A DNA stretch of 64,000 nt. Origin: Pedobacter cryoconitis (GTDB taxonomy: Bacteria; Bacteroidota; Bacteroidia; Sphingobacteriales; Sphingobacteriaceae). Numbering within the stretch: position 1 is the first letter of the stretch; every line of letters begins with the position of its first letter. The stretch is taken from assembly GCF_014200605.1 (NCBI RefSeq), contig NZ_JACHCE010000002.1:983300-1047299 (forward strand), read 5' to 3'. The position numbers and the translations under genes are program-made. Shown piece by piece: positions 55,777 through 64,000 of the stretch. The notes below the pieces were generated by a model. That model was not told the origin of the DNA. It saw only the letters and a list, made by a program, of their open reading frames with translations, and did not search any database.

Positions 55777-56448
55777 TTATGCTTTGTTGATGAGTTGATC
55801 CAGTAGGGAGACGAAACTTCTGCCACTGAAAATACCGTTGGTAGATGTACTGAAAACAATGTTGTTTTCTTTGTCCTGTAAACTGATCTGACTAATCCAG
55901 TTGTTTACTGAGAAATGATTGAGATCTGAAATCATGATCTTTTTTGAATCGATTACCAGGTAATCTTTATTGACAGCAATTTCTTTTGGTTGTACGTTTA
56001 AGAAGGAGTTTGTACCTGTAGCAAATAGCTTTTTGCCCATTGCTGTACTGTAGTTGATGTATTGAAATGTAATGGTCTTATTCTGCTCCAGTTCCTTTAG
56101 TACTTTGGGTACATAGAATTTTTCGTGCTGGGTAGTCATCAAATTAATTGCGCTGATGACATTGGTGTAGCGAGGGGTAATAGTTTCCCAACTGTCTTCT
56201 TTCCCGGAACGGAAAGCGATGTTATTAGTTAAGAATGAACGTCCGGAACTAAATAAGTAAAGGTCTTCTAAATCTTCAAAAAGCTGTACTTTGTTTTGTC
56301 CTTTTCCTGCTGTCAGGATACCTTTTTCATATAAAGTATAGGTCTTGCCCTGGCTAAGTTTTAAGGCCAGCAATAAGATGGCAATTCCCATTCCCATGAT
56401 GAATGCAATGCACCAGTAAAGTATGCTGATGTCTCCTGAGAAATTCAT
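55777..56448 (-). CDS. Hypothetical membrane protein, start uncertain
   Basis: 223 aa from the ATG at 56448. One transmembrane segment lies at about 9-27 (ILYWCIAFIMGMGIAILLLA). The rest is a soluble domain with KTYTLYEKGILTAGKGQNKV and a beta-rich C-terminus. The same frame stays open upstream to about 56,630 and encodes sensible protein (VQELGALKSKHNPGKGFTYF, then a second hydrophobic helix AVFILILFSAISAFIYFGAI), but contains no ATG, GTG or TTG. The true protein is probably ~55 residues longer with two helices, starting from a rare codon or lost by mutation. Possible relation to DUF6585-type proteins is weak. Confidence 0.5.
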   Translation of the reverse strand: MNFSGDISILYWCIAFIMGMGIAILLLALKLSQGKTYTLYEKGILTAGKGQNKVQLFEDLEDLYLFSSGRSFLTNNIAFRSGKEDSWETITPRYTNVISAINLMTTQHEKFYVPKVLKELEQNKTITFQYINYSTAMGKKLFATGTNSFLNVQPKEIAVNKDYLVIDSKKIMISDLNHFSVNNWISQISLQDKENNIVFSTSTNGIFSGRSFVSLLDQLINKA

Positions 56449-56771
56449 CTTTCCTTCTTTAACTGCAAGTATGGCTCCGAAATAAATGAAGGCTGAAATG
56501 GCTGAAAATAAAATAAGGATAAAAACTGCGAAGTAAGTGAAGCCTTTTCCGGGATTGTGTTTGCTTTTTAAGGCACCCAGCTCTTGTACGTTATTTATTT
56601 TAAATGATAAGGTGTTTATTATTAGTTAATTGTAGTTTAATTACTATTTTGTAAATTTCATGAAACTATCGTTGCGCAAATTGTGTACCAATATGGAGCT
56701 ATTCCGCATCAGTTGATGAGATGGGAATTGAATGTTGGATAGGATTAGGGGTAGGATTTTTAAGGTAATTG
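56449..56771. other. 323-base region with an in-frame coding extension
   Basis: About 180 bases next to the 223-aa gene continue its frame, including a hydrophobic helix, without a standard start. The rest, 56630-56771, is AT-rich and shows no gene; it separates this gene from the lipoprotein pseudogene. Confidence 0.5.
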
Positions 56772-57485
56772 CTAGCGGATTATTTCAAAAGCAGTTTTTC
56801 CTTTGGGGATATGGAGATAGAGTTTATAGAAATTTCCTATAGTACTCCCTTTTTTATTTTTGTATTTACCCCATAGAGCAGACTCACCTCTAAATCTGAT
56901 ATCCATTGAATTTTGTTCTAAACATACCAGGTTACCATTTCCATATAATGAAGAAGTCTTCAGTTTGATGTTCATCTAATAGCACCCATAAAAGTCATCC
57001 CATCTGGTTTTTTAGGGCTATGATGTTCTGGTAACAACTTTTTACGCAGATAAGGATCTTTTCCTGTTTTATCTATTTTTAACAAAATAAGTTCCACGCC
57101 TGTCCAATCGGGTAAAGTATGAATAGCATCACCATTTTCTTTGACCAATAGGATATAACCTATATGTTATTTTCTGAGGTCCGCTTTTTAAAATATAATG
57201 CTGGATATCTATTTGAGAAGTTACCTGGCCATCATCGTAATACTTAAAAACAGGTACATCGTTTATTAAAATTTCCTATGCACAGCCAACTACTTTATTG
57301 AGTTCCAGAAAGTAATAAGGTTCTTCGGGATAATGCTTTATAGCTTTAGATATTGTCTCTATGTAATGGTGTGCTGTAAGATTTGACTTTGCAGGCAAAA
57401 AGACATTTGGAAGCTCCTTTTCCCGTTTACACGAAAAAAAGAAGCTTACTAATATTAGACAAGAGACAATTAGAGTTTTCTGCAC
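56772..57485 (-). pseudogene. Decayed tandem paralogue of the neighbouring lipoprotein gene
   Basis: Read leftward from a GTG at 57485, the first 69 residues (signal, SCKRE lipobox region, HYIETISKAIKHYPEEPYYF) match residues ~1-70 of the intact upstream protein. A TAT to TAG change (57276-57278) ends the frame. Homology then continues in frame (INDVPVFKYYDDGQVTSQID) until a frameshift in PIGQRK. Two internal deletions follow: MGA is joined to LLDEHQTEDFF, removing about 70 codons, and that is joined to LYGNGNLVCLEQNSMDIRF. The end HIPKGKTAFEIIR matches the intact C-terminus exactly. Only short reading frames remain. Confidence 0.85.
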
Positions 57486-57489
57486 AAGG

Positions 57490-58500
57490 TTATCTGATTA
57501 TTTCAAAAGCAGTCTTCCCTTTGGGGATATGCAGGTAAAGTTTACGGAAATTTCCAATAACACTTCCTTTATCATTTTTGTATTTACCCCATAGGGCCGA
57601 CTCACCTCTAAATCGGATATCCATAGAATTTTGTTCCAGGCATACCAGTTTACCATTTCCATATAATGACATTTTGTAATTTGCCAACGGTTCCAGCTTA
57701 TAACTTGATTTTGTGAATGGTTTTAAGTAAGCATCTAATGTCTCCTTTAAGTCTTCGTTTGAACTATATTCACTTTGGCAAGTTTCGATTTCCTTGGCAT
57801 ATAGATATCCGAAGAAGTCTTCAGTTTGATGTTCATCTAATAGCTGCCATATTAACTTATAAGCTGTTTCAGTTTTTTGAAGTAATTCTTTCTGGTCCAT
57901 TTTACTTAAATCGACACTGTTGGCCCATCCTTTATTTTCATAAGGTAATTGGGCATCGAAAGTGAAACTATTTTCATAATATTTGAGCCCAGCACCCATA
58001 AAGGTCCTCCCATCTGGTTTGTTAGGACTGTGATGTTCTAGTAAGACCTTTTTACGCAAATAAGGATCTTTTACGGTTTTATCTATTTTTAACAAATTAA
58101 GATCCACGCGTGTCCAGTCAGCTAACGTATTAATAACATCACCATCTTCTCTCTTACCAATTGGATATAGTTTATATGTTATTTTCTGAGGGCCACTTTT
58201 TAGCATATAGTATTGTATATCTATTTGAGAAGTTACCTGCCCATCATCGTAATACTTAAAAACAGGCACATCATTTATTAAAATTTCATATGCACATCCA
58301 ACTATGTTGTTGATCTCCAAGAAGTAATAAGGCTCTTCGGGATAGTGTTTAACAGCCTTAGACATGGTCTCTATGAAGTTTTTACTGGTAAGTTTAGGGT
58401 TTGTAGACATAAGTGTGTTTTTATCATTAATTGTTTTCGTAGGTTCTGTACAGCCCATAAGCATATAAATAACCCCCAAAAAGAAGAACATTTTTTTCAT
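57490..58500 (-). CDS. Hypothetical lipoprotein, candidate effector-immunity protein
   Basis: 336 aa. The lipobox YMLMGC lipidates Cys16. The mature region has no recognised family; segments include KNFIETMSKAVKHYPEEPYY, VPVFKYYDDGQVTSQIDIQY and CLEQNSMDIRFRGESALWGK. It sits 15 bases after the 968-aa OmpA-domain protein on the same strand and has a decayed copy directly downstream. A lipid-anchored periplasmic protein beside an effector-like gene, with tandem duplication, fits an immunity protein. That is inference from position only. Confidence 0.6.
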   Translation of the reverse strand: MKKMFFFLGVIYMLMGCTEPTKTINDKNTLMSTNPKLTSKNFIETMSKAVKHYPEEPYYFLEINNIVGCAYEILINDVPVFKYYDDGQVTSQIDIQYYMLKSGPQKITYKLYPIGKREDGDVINTLADWTRVDLNLLKIDKTVKDPYLRKKVLLEHHSPNKPDGRTFMGAGLKYYENSFTFDAQLPYENKGWANSVDLSKMDQKELLQKTETAYKLIWQLLDEHQTEDFFGYLYAKEIETCQSEYSSNEDLKETLDAYLKPFTKSSYKLEPLANYKMSLYGNGKLVCLEQNSMDIRFRGESALWGKYKNDKGSVIGNFRKLYLHIPKGKTAFEIIR

Positions 58501-58515
58501 AATCGTTTAGAATTT

Positions 58516-61422
58516 TTAATACAATTGGACATCAGCAATATCAATATTTTGAGGCTCAAATAATACAAAGTCCAGTTTCTCATCATCTGGATTTAATTCG
58601 AGCACTTTTTCACCATCAACTGTTAATTTTGATTTAAGAGTAACGTATCCTTTTATACCAGAAAAATAGATTTGATCTTTATAGTAAGGACCCCTGCTAA
58701 CATCAACACCATAAGTTCTTTTATGTGTAATATAGCCCTCTAAATTGAGCTTCAATGCTCCGTCAATTCCTATTGGAGGAACATATTTTCTTAAGGGCTT
58801 CCATATCTGAATTACTCTTTTACCAGTGGCTTCAAGGAATATTCTAGCTTTAATTGTATCCTCGCCAATAACTTCACCACTACTATTGCTTAATGCACTA
58901 TTCAAAAGATTAAGTACTGTGATTTTTTTATCTCCTGCATTAGCAGTCATTGGAAGTGCAATTTTTAGTTCATAATTGGCCTCAATCCTTCCTATAAATT
59001 CTAAGGTGAGCTCTGCATCCCCCCCAATTTTATTTAAAACTGCCTGAACTTCTTTACTTATTTCTGTTTTAGCCGCAGCATTCTCTTCAATGGTTGCTTT
59101 AGCATTTTTTTTATGCTTAACAGATGCAACAAGATCAGCCAGTTTAAACGTCTTCTTATATTGAATGGCAATCAAAGGTTTTGCGCTCACATTATCTTCT
59201 ATCATATAATAGATATTGCCATCACTGCCTTTCTTAAGATATAGGCCTCTGTTCATCGCTACTTTAGGGAAGATGAATTCAAAGCCAAGATCCTCCATTT
59301 TATCTTTTACAGCTTTTGCCTCTTTTAAGAAACGGGCTGCCTTTTTTAGTTTCGGTAATTTGGCTGCTGCAGTCTCTCCACCAGTTAATACCGCAATAAC
59401 TACTTCGACTACGATTACGAGTATGGTCAGGGTCAGGATAGCGATCTCAGTTACGATTCTGTGTTTCTCTGTATAGTCGTCTTCTCTGGCAAAACCATCA
59501 AAAGACCCGCCTGTCCAGTTCCATCTCTTGTGATAACCTAAACCATACATTTTAGATTCTTCTCTGATATAATTTACCAGCCATTCCTGGGCATATGCAC
59601 TTATTGTAAACATAGGTACCCATTTAATTGCACTGAAGTACATTTCCAGGTATTTCTCTACTTTACCATATAGTGTCTCTATGCCTTTTACAATCTTTAC
59701 CTTTTGCTCTTTTCCTTCTTTTTTAAAGTAGAAAGATTCATCATAGTCATAGCTTGCATGAAAGATCCATAAAGCATCTGTAAATGCTTGTACAATAACG
59801 GTTGGCTTAGTCTTATCAGGAAAATAGTTACATGAATTAATCGAAACCTGAAAACGGTTTGGGGTCAGTGTTCTTAAAGGGGGTAGAACAATGGGTAACA
59901 TCGGTGCGATATCAGCAAATACGGGGATCTTTAATAATCCTCCATTAATATCTACATCCTTTGCAACGGTCCTGATAGATTCTTCGTTCGTTAATTCAAG
60001 ATATTTTGCTTTCTTTTCATCATGTTTTTTTGCCGGATCACTGGCCATCATACAGTTTTTGATATTGAAATTCGTTATACGAAAGTCTAATACTGTCGGT
60101 GTTTCCAGTGTCGGAACAATGGTATTATAAAATATAGCCTTGATACCAGGGGTGTAAAAAGTAAGCTCGGTGTAGCGGTTCAATTTATGAATAGGGGTAT
60201 CTATATTTGTTTCATAGATAAACTGCTTGGCCTTCGATGAGCCATACCATTTTGTGGACAATTTATTGGTAACTCCATGTGTATTCAGGTAGCTTAAAAC
60301 ACCATTTGCACGTTTTTCGGTAAGATCCATATTGTACTGGGCATCTTTCCGGATATCTGCATACGATTCAATTAAAAGTGAAATCTGCGGATTTGATTTT
60401 AAAAGCTTTGCCAGGTTATCCATCACAGGTTTTGCATCTGCTCTGATATCGTACTGGTCAGTATCATAGTATATCTTCAGGTCGAATTTGAACTTAGGTT
60501 CATTAGAACCGAATGTCAGTTTCTCGCGTTCGTCAAAAAGTAGTTTAGGTTTACCGCGGTCGGTAACATTTATACTCTGGAATTTACAGCCATGCATCAC
60601 ATAAGACTCAGCCTGTTGCCCGGTTTTTGCCGGGGTACTGGTCTTGGCAGGCATGATCTGTTCAATAAAAGTACCCATTTTATTGTTGATGTAAAGATGA
60701 GTAGCATGTTTGTCCTGACCTTTTTCATCAGTTACATAACCTTTGGCGGGGTCTCCTTTTACCTTAATGAAAAAATGTTCTTTAGGTTTTCTTAGCCCTC
60801 CCAATTCATTGTACCAGGCCATGGTATCTACTGCCGGAATCTGAAGTTCGATATCTCCATTAACACATTTTATACCGTATGTTTTTCTCATACGTTTAAT
60901 AGTCCCTAATGAAGTATTATAGATCTCTACTACACAATCATCGCCATTTAAGCCTTCTAATTCCAGATGAAGTTTAAGTGGTACACCATAAATAGTGGGG
61001 TTGTCTGTGGTAATCTGATTATCATTGCCAGGCTCATCAACTATCCATGATGATTTGATCAGTTTCTGTTCACAATATCCGCCAACTAAAAGCCCGGTAT
61101 TGTTTTTTGCATCCTTAATACCTGACAAGGTAGCTTCTATATAAAAGTTATAACTGCCGCATTGTTTTCTGGTAATTTGATAACCATAGATGTCTCTTGC
61201 GGGAATTACTGTCTTCTTGAATTCTATCTTTTTGTCCCCGCTCTGTCTTACCCAGGTTACTGTCTTTTTTTTATCTTCCTCAGTGGTTCCGGGAAACCAT
61301 TCGCCGACTATAAAATATACCCATTGATCAGGGGCTATTGTAAGCTTATAATTGGGAATGGACAGGTTTCCGAAAACCTTACCTGTACCTTCCCATTTAA
61401 TCTTTTTTACACCTTTTAACAT
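58516..61422 (-). CDS. Large OmpA-domain protein of a contractile-injection effector cassette
   Basis: 968 aa, no signal peptide. The first ~280 residues are beta-rich (VKGDPAKGYVTDEKGQ and similar) and unrecognised. An OmpA-like peptidoglycan-binding domain lies at about 300-410, with ISLLIESYADIRKDAQYNMD and LTEKRANGVLSYLNTHGVT. A hydrophobic helix pair at about 655-685 (AILTLTILVIVVEVVIAVLT) is followed by a Lys/Ala-rich amphipathic stretch (LPKLKKAARFLKEAKAVKDK), as in some pore-forming modules. The last ~270 residues are unknown. Without a signal peptide and 5 bases after a PAAR-like gene, it is a likely injected effector. Confidence 0.6.
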   Translation of the reverse strand: MLKGVKKIKWEGTGKVFGNLSIPNYKLTIAPDQWVYFIVGEWFPGTTEEDKKKTVTWVRQSGDKKIEFKKTVIPARDIYGYQITRKQCGSYNFYIEATLSGIKDAKNNTGLLVGGYCEQKLIKSSWIVDEPGNDNQITTDNPTIYGVPLKLHLELEGLNGDDCVVEIYNTSLGTIKRMRKTYGIKCVNGDIELQIPAVDTMAWYNELGGLRKPKEHFFIKVKGDPAKGYVTDEKGQDKHATHLYINNKMGTFIEQIMPAKTSTPAKTGQQAESYVMHGCKFQSINVTDRGKPKLLFDEREKLTFGSNEPKFKFDLKIYYDTDQYDIRADAKPVMDNLAKLLKSNPQISLLIESYADIRKDAQYNMDLTEKRANGVLSYLNTHGVTNKLSTKWYGSSKAKQFIYETNIDTPIHKLNRYTELTFYTPGIKAIFYNTIVPTLETPTVLDFRITNFNIKNCMMASDPAKKHDEKKAKYLELTNEESIRTVAKDVDINGGLLKIPVFADIAPMLPIVLPPLRTLTPNRFQVSINSCNYFPDKTKPTVIVQAFTDALWIFHASYDYDESFYFKKEGKEQKVKIVKGIETLYGKVEKYLEMYFSAIKWVPMFTISAYAQEWLVNYIREESKMYGLGYHKRWNWTGGSFDGFAREDDYTEKHRIVTEIAILTLTILVIVVEVVIAVLTGGETAAAKLPKLKKAARFLKEAKAVKDKMEDLGFEFIFPKVAMNRGLYLKKGSDGNIYYMIEDNVSAKPLIAIQYKKTFKLADLVASVKHKKNAKATIEENAAAKTEISKEVQAVLNKIGGDAELTLEFIGRIEANYELKIALPMTANAGDKKITVLNLLNSALSNSSGEVIGEDTIKARIFLEATGKRVIQIWKPLRKYVPPIGIDGALKLNLEGYITHKRTYGVDVSRGPYYKDQIYFSGIKGYVTLKSKLTVDGEKVLELNPDDEKLDFVLFEPQNIDIADVQLY

Positions 61423-61427
61423 AATTA

Positions 61428-61925
61428 TTATACCTGAGGATTTGTTATTGCTTTTTCAGTATTTCCGGCGTCATTAAACTGAGGCTGGGTTAGTTCTTCT
61501 AGATCTACAGCAGGGTTTAATGCTTTGGATACTGCTGGTTTAGCACGCTGCATAGTCTGTTTACTTAATTCGGCAGTTTGTCCATGGTCAATGATCAGGA
61601 TACAATCTTTCCCACCTACAGGACAAGTGGCCTTACTATCTTCTAATAAGATCTTCCCGCCATTGGTTAAAGTTGTCTTTTCATAAAAGCCTGTCCATTC
61701 AGTAATGATTGCAGTACATGGTTTCATGAGTTGTTTAGCGCAGTTGCCGAATGTGTTCTTCTCCAGTGTAGAACCAATATCCTTATTACTGGCAATGAGT
61801 TTCTTCCCGCTATCCTTATCATTAGCAAACTCTCTTTTATGTGTGAGTACTTTTAACTTGTCGGGGGCTGTACCAAAATTACACAGGCATGTGGCCCCTT
61901 GTACTACTAAATGTTTCTCTGCCAT
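61428..61925 (-). CDS. PAAR-like protein, DUF4280 family
   Basis: 165 aa. Cysteines and glycines match DUF4280: VQGATCLCNFGTAPDKLKVL, FGNCAKQLMKPCTAIITEWT, and KATCPVGGKDCILIIDHGQT. Proteins of this group resemble PAAR spike tips that sharpen VgrG and carry effectors in type VI secretion and related injection systems. Cytoplasmic before loading. The polar C-terminal ~40 residues after LSKQ may be an effector-binding tail. No VgrG, Hcp or sheath gene is in the window, so the machine would be encoded elsewhere. Confidence 0.8.
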   Translation of the reverse strand: MAEKHLVVQGATCLCNFGTAPDKLKVLTHKREFANDKDSGKKLIASNKDIGSTLEKNTFGNCAKQLMKPCTAIITEWTGFYEKTTLTNGGKILLEDSKATCPVGGKDCILIIDHGQTAELSKQTMQRAKPAVSKALNPAVDLEELTQPQFNDAGNTEKAITNPQV

Positions 61926-61949
61926 TGTATCTCAATTTCTGTTAACCCA

Positions 61950-62957
61950 CTATTTCTTGAAGAATGAGCTAATTATACGTGTAATACTATTTTCTGATTT
62001 CTGAGAGTTGTTCCCATCTAAAAAGACAAGACTGCTGCCTTGCTGCTCTTCTGACATTAAATTATCGGAATCCTTCTCTTCATCAATCCTGAATAACCTG
62101 ATCTCTATAGATTTGTTAATGGGCTCCTCTAAAACCCATTTGGCTACTATTGATTCTATTGATTTTGTGTTTGCAGCTAATTTATAAGTAGCATTATAGG
62201 TCCCGGAAATTGTCCGTGCACCCTGACCTTCGAGTATAAAATGATAACCATTCTCTATATTGAATTTAGTTCTTTTATCATTTACAGTGCCTTTATGGAT
62301 GATTTCAATTTCTTCGTAATCATTTAATAAGGGCTTAACCAACTGACTGGTTTCAAAACTAACCTGGTTTCCTTTTGCAGCTACCGGAAAAAACACATCT
62401 TCCTGAATTTGCAGATCGGGAGTATAAGACTTATAAATATCATTGAAATAGGCCCTGAACAGCAGATCGTTCCTGAAACTATCGGCTAGCAGCTCTGATG
62501 AATTGATCGTAACATCCATCAGTTCGATATATCGGGTGACCAGATCTCCGAGAAAATACTTCTTTACGCGCTCTTTAACCTCTTTCCATCGCTCAATGAT
62601 TTCCTGTTCGTTGTAAATGCCTGCAAACTGTCCGTTGAAGCCCACTTTAACATCAAGCGGATAAAATACTTTCCCGCATTCATAGGCAAGCTGATCTACT
62701 AAGAGGTCAGGAACAACATTGTTTATAAAGACTTCGGTAAGTCTTTCCAGTCTGAAAATTCTTATATCCTGCGAAACAGTTTTTATATATTTTATTTCTA
62801 ACTCGTACTTGATTGCATTCTCTTCATCCTGGTTTTTGAAAATTTGCAAATAGCCATACTTTCTGGAAAAGAACGGAGGCTGTAATTTTAAATTCAGCTT
62901 ATGGTTACCAGAGAAAGTTACGGGGAGGTGTTTTTTAATGAGGTCTTCAGTTTCCAT
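61950..62957 (-). CDS. Hypothetical protein preceding the PAAR-like gene
   Basis: 335 aa, soluble, no signal peptide. No family recognised. The N-terminal half is mixed alpha/beta with RIFRLERLTEVFINNVVPDL and LAYECGKVFYPLDVKVGFNG; the C-terminal half is beta-rich (HKGTVNDKRTKFNIENGYHF). It is the first gene of the leftward operon, 24 bases before the DUF4280 gene. A loading adaptor or chaperone for the injected proteins is the most natural guess from position. Confidence 0.55.
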   Translation of the reverse strand: METEDLIKKHLPVTFSGNHKLNLKLQPPFFSRKYGYLQIFKNQDEENAIKYELEIKYIKTVSQDIRIFRLERLTEVFINNVVPDLLVDQLAYECGKVFYPLDVKVGFNGQFAGIYNEQEIIERWKEVKERVKKYFLGDLVTRYIELMDVTINSSELLADSFRNDLLFRAYFNDIYKSYTPDLQIQEDVFFPVAAKGNQVSFETSQLVKPLLNDYEEIEIIHKGTVNDKRTKFNIENGYHFILEGQGARTISGTYNATYKLAANTKSIESIVAKWVLEEPINKSIEIRLFRIDEEKDSDNLMSEEQQGSSLVFLDGNNSQKSENSITRIISSFFKK

Positions 62958-63707
62958 TAAATAATACGGGCTCTAAATTTTCGGTCGGTACGCTCTTGGT
63001 CATCATGAATACCTTCTTCTAGTGTAATTCTGTTTTAAATATTTGATTTAAAGTCTAAAGACCTATTTCTTACTTCACAAAAATTTAGCCAATAAGAATA
63101 AGTTGAGATCTATTTGCGTAATAAGCATGCACTTATCTCCTGTATTGAATGAATGAAATTAAACTTTCGGGCATAAAAAACAGCCTTAAACTGTTTTTAG
63201 CATCTTAAAAGCTGTAATTAAGAAAGATCAGATTTTTGAATAGTAAAGGAAAAAATACAGCTGCAGGATTAAACGGCTGGTACAAAAACCTTTAATTGTC
63301 CTTTTCATTATAGTATTGTAGGTATTTCTGGTCTGGCAAGTATTGAACTTATTGCGTCGTTTAATTATCATTCGTAATCAAGCTTTAACCACTAACCAAC
63401 AGAAGTCCGCAGAGTAAAAAACAAACTGTCTCTAAATTATATAATTCTTCATCTGCGCTATGTCGTTTTTTAACAACCTGCAAGGGATGGAATTTGAAAA
63501 AATAAAAGTATACCAATACAAAGAGCATAGCATGTCGTTACCCTTTTTTGGTATAAGTAAATGCAGCTCGGGCATAGTATGTTTTTATTTTTCCTCAAAT
63601 CCCTTACAACACCCCCCAAAAACAAACATTTCGCTGATGAAAGATTGTATTTTTAGCTAGGTTCTGATTTTTATTAAAGGTAAATTTGCGGCTCAAACCA
63701 CAAACAA
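62958..63707. other. 750-base intergenic region between the effector operon and purF
   Basis: Divergent promoters for the leftward operon and purF must lie here. A weak stem (TAAAAAACAG 63174-63183 with CTGTTTTTA 63191-63199) is present. A 66-codon frame at 63460-63660 has poor codon use and is not accepted as a gene. No tRNA, repeat or mobile element was seen. Confidence 0.6.
63681..63688 (+). promoter_or_regulatory. -7 promoter element (TAAATTTG) of purF
   Basis: A TAnnTTTG box lies 19 bases before the purF ATG at 63708, predicting a leader of about a dozen bases. No clear -33 box. Confidence 0.5.
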
Positions 63708-64000
63708 ATGAGTGACCAGATAAAACACGAGTGCGGAATTGCTTTTATCCGTCTTTTAAAACCTCTCTCATTCTACCAGGAAAAGTATGGTACAGCCCTT
63801 TACGGACTGAATAAACTATACCTTTTGATGGAGAAACAACACAACAGGGGACAGGATGGCGCAGGAATTGCAACAATCAAATTAGATGTAAAACCAGGTC
63901 ACCGGTACATTAGCCGTTACAGGTCAATGGCGCAGAATGCCGTTGCCGATATCTTCGGATACGTCCAGGGTAAATTTGCAGACATTCAAAACGAGACACC
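63708..64000 (+). CDS. purF: Amidophosphoribosyltransferase-like class II glutamine amidotransferase, partial
   Basis: N-terminal 97 residues only; the gene runs off the right edge. It starts MSDQIKHECGIAFIRLLKPL, so Cys9 becomes the N-terminal nucleophile after propeptide removal, as in PurF-type Ntn hydrolases. MEKQHNRGQDGAGIATIKLD matches the RGxD/E substrate-binding loop. PurF makes phosphoribosylamine from PRPP and glutamine, the first step of purine synthesis. The phosphoribosyltransferase half is outside the window, so PurF over another Ntn amidotransferase is likely but unproven. Confidence 0.82.
   Translation, partial: MSDQIKHECGIAFIRLLKPLSFYQEKYGTALYGLNKLYLLMEKQHNRGQDGAGIATIKLDVKPGHRYISRYRSMAQNAVADIFGYVQGKFADIQNET

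Noticed and set aside
63460..63660. 66-codon plus-strand frame in the gap before purF
   Set aside because: It has no promoter box, no recognisable motif and an atypical composition for this genome; treated as chance.

Overview
The window looks like a chromosomal stretch from a member of Bacteroidota, most likely family Sphingobacteriaceae and plausibly Pedobacter. The assignment rests on gene content, not a database search. The supporting features are a type IX secretion component (PorT) with a type IX cargo protein, a tandem uppS-bamA-ompH-ompH-murI envelope cluster, a split transketolase, a DnaE with a fused N-terminal exonuclease, and promoter -7 elements of the TAnnTTTG type with few Shine-Dalgarno sequences. 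No rRNA, tRNA, CRISPR array or complete insertion sequence was found.

Layout. Positions 1-27,400 are mostly housekeeping: tsaC/sua5 (partial), a glycosyltransferase, dapD, an Hsp15-like protein, a Skp-like lipoprotein, gyrB, a bestrophin-like channel, a universal-stress-like protein, a two-component pair, an aspartyl protease with mdh, a lipocalin, dnaE, trxA, a DUF58 protein, an ECF sigma factor with a membrane-anchored candidate anti-sigma factor, a split transketolase, bcp with an M23 peptidase and an FAH-family enzyme, and secreted proteins. Positions 27,400-36,600 are accessory. They hold an S41 peptidase-like lipoprotein, a TonB-receptor-like outer-membrane protein and a compact candidate RiPP locus: a 46-residue precursor with a double-glycine leader, a JmjC/cupin-like oxygenase candidate, and a C39-peptidase ABC exporter. 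Two small paralogous proteins of unknown function follow. Positions 36,700-53,700 return to core genes: amino-acid permease, M3 peptidase, UbiA-type prenyltransferase, engB, ubiE/menG, porT, SDR, yqeY, hydrolase, CBS protein, nadK, DUF6089, uppS, bamA, two ompH/skp and murI. Positions 53,700-63,000 are a second accessory block. It holds an alginate-lyase-like lipoprotein and, read leftward, a gene set resembling a contractile-injection (type VI secretion) effector cassette: a 335-aa protein, a DUF4280 PAAR-like spike protein, a 968-aa OmpA-domain protein, a lipoprotein, and a decayed paralogue of that lipoprotein. The window ends inside purF.

How the parts may work together. The best candidate for an undescribed system is 31,802-35,695. 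The precursor leader ends in KGG, its 18-residue core is rich in Lys, Glu and Thr, and the only obvious modifying enzyme is the JmjC/cupin-like protein. The exporter has an intact C39 Cys/His/Asp set that would be expected to cut after the double glycine. A strong stem-loop with a T-tract between precursor and enzyme could set a high precursor-to-enzyme ratio. The second candidate is the effector cassette, with duplication and decay in what may be its immunity genes. Unusual DNA structures include a perfect 42-bp palindrome in the predicted leader of the transketolase operon and a perfect 29-bp inverted repeat that overlaps the murI stop codon.
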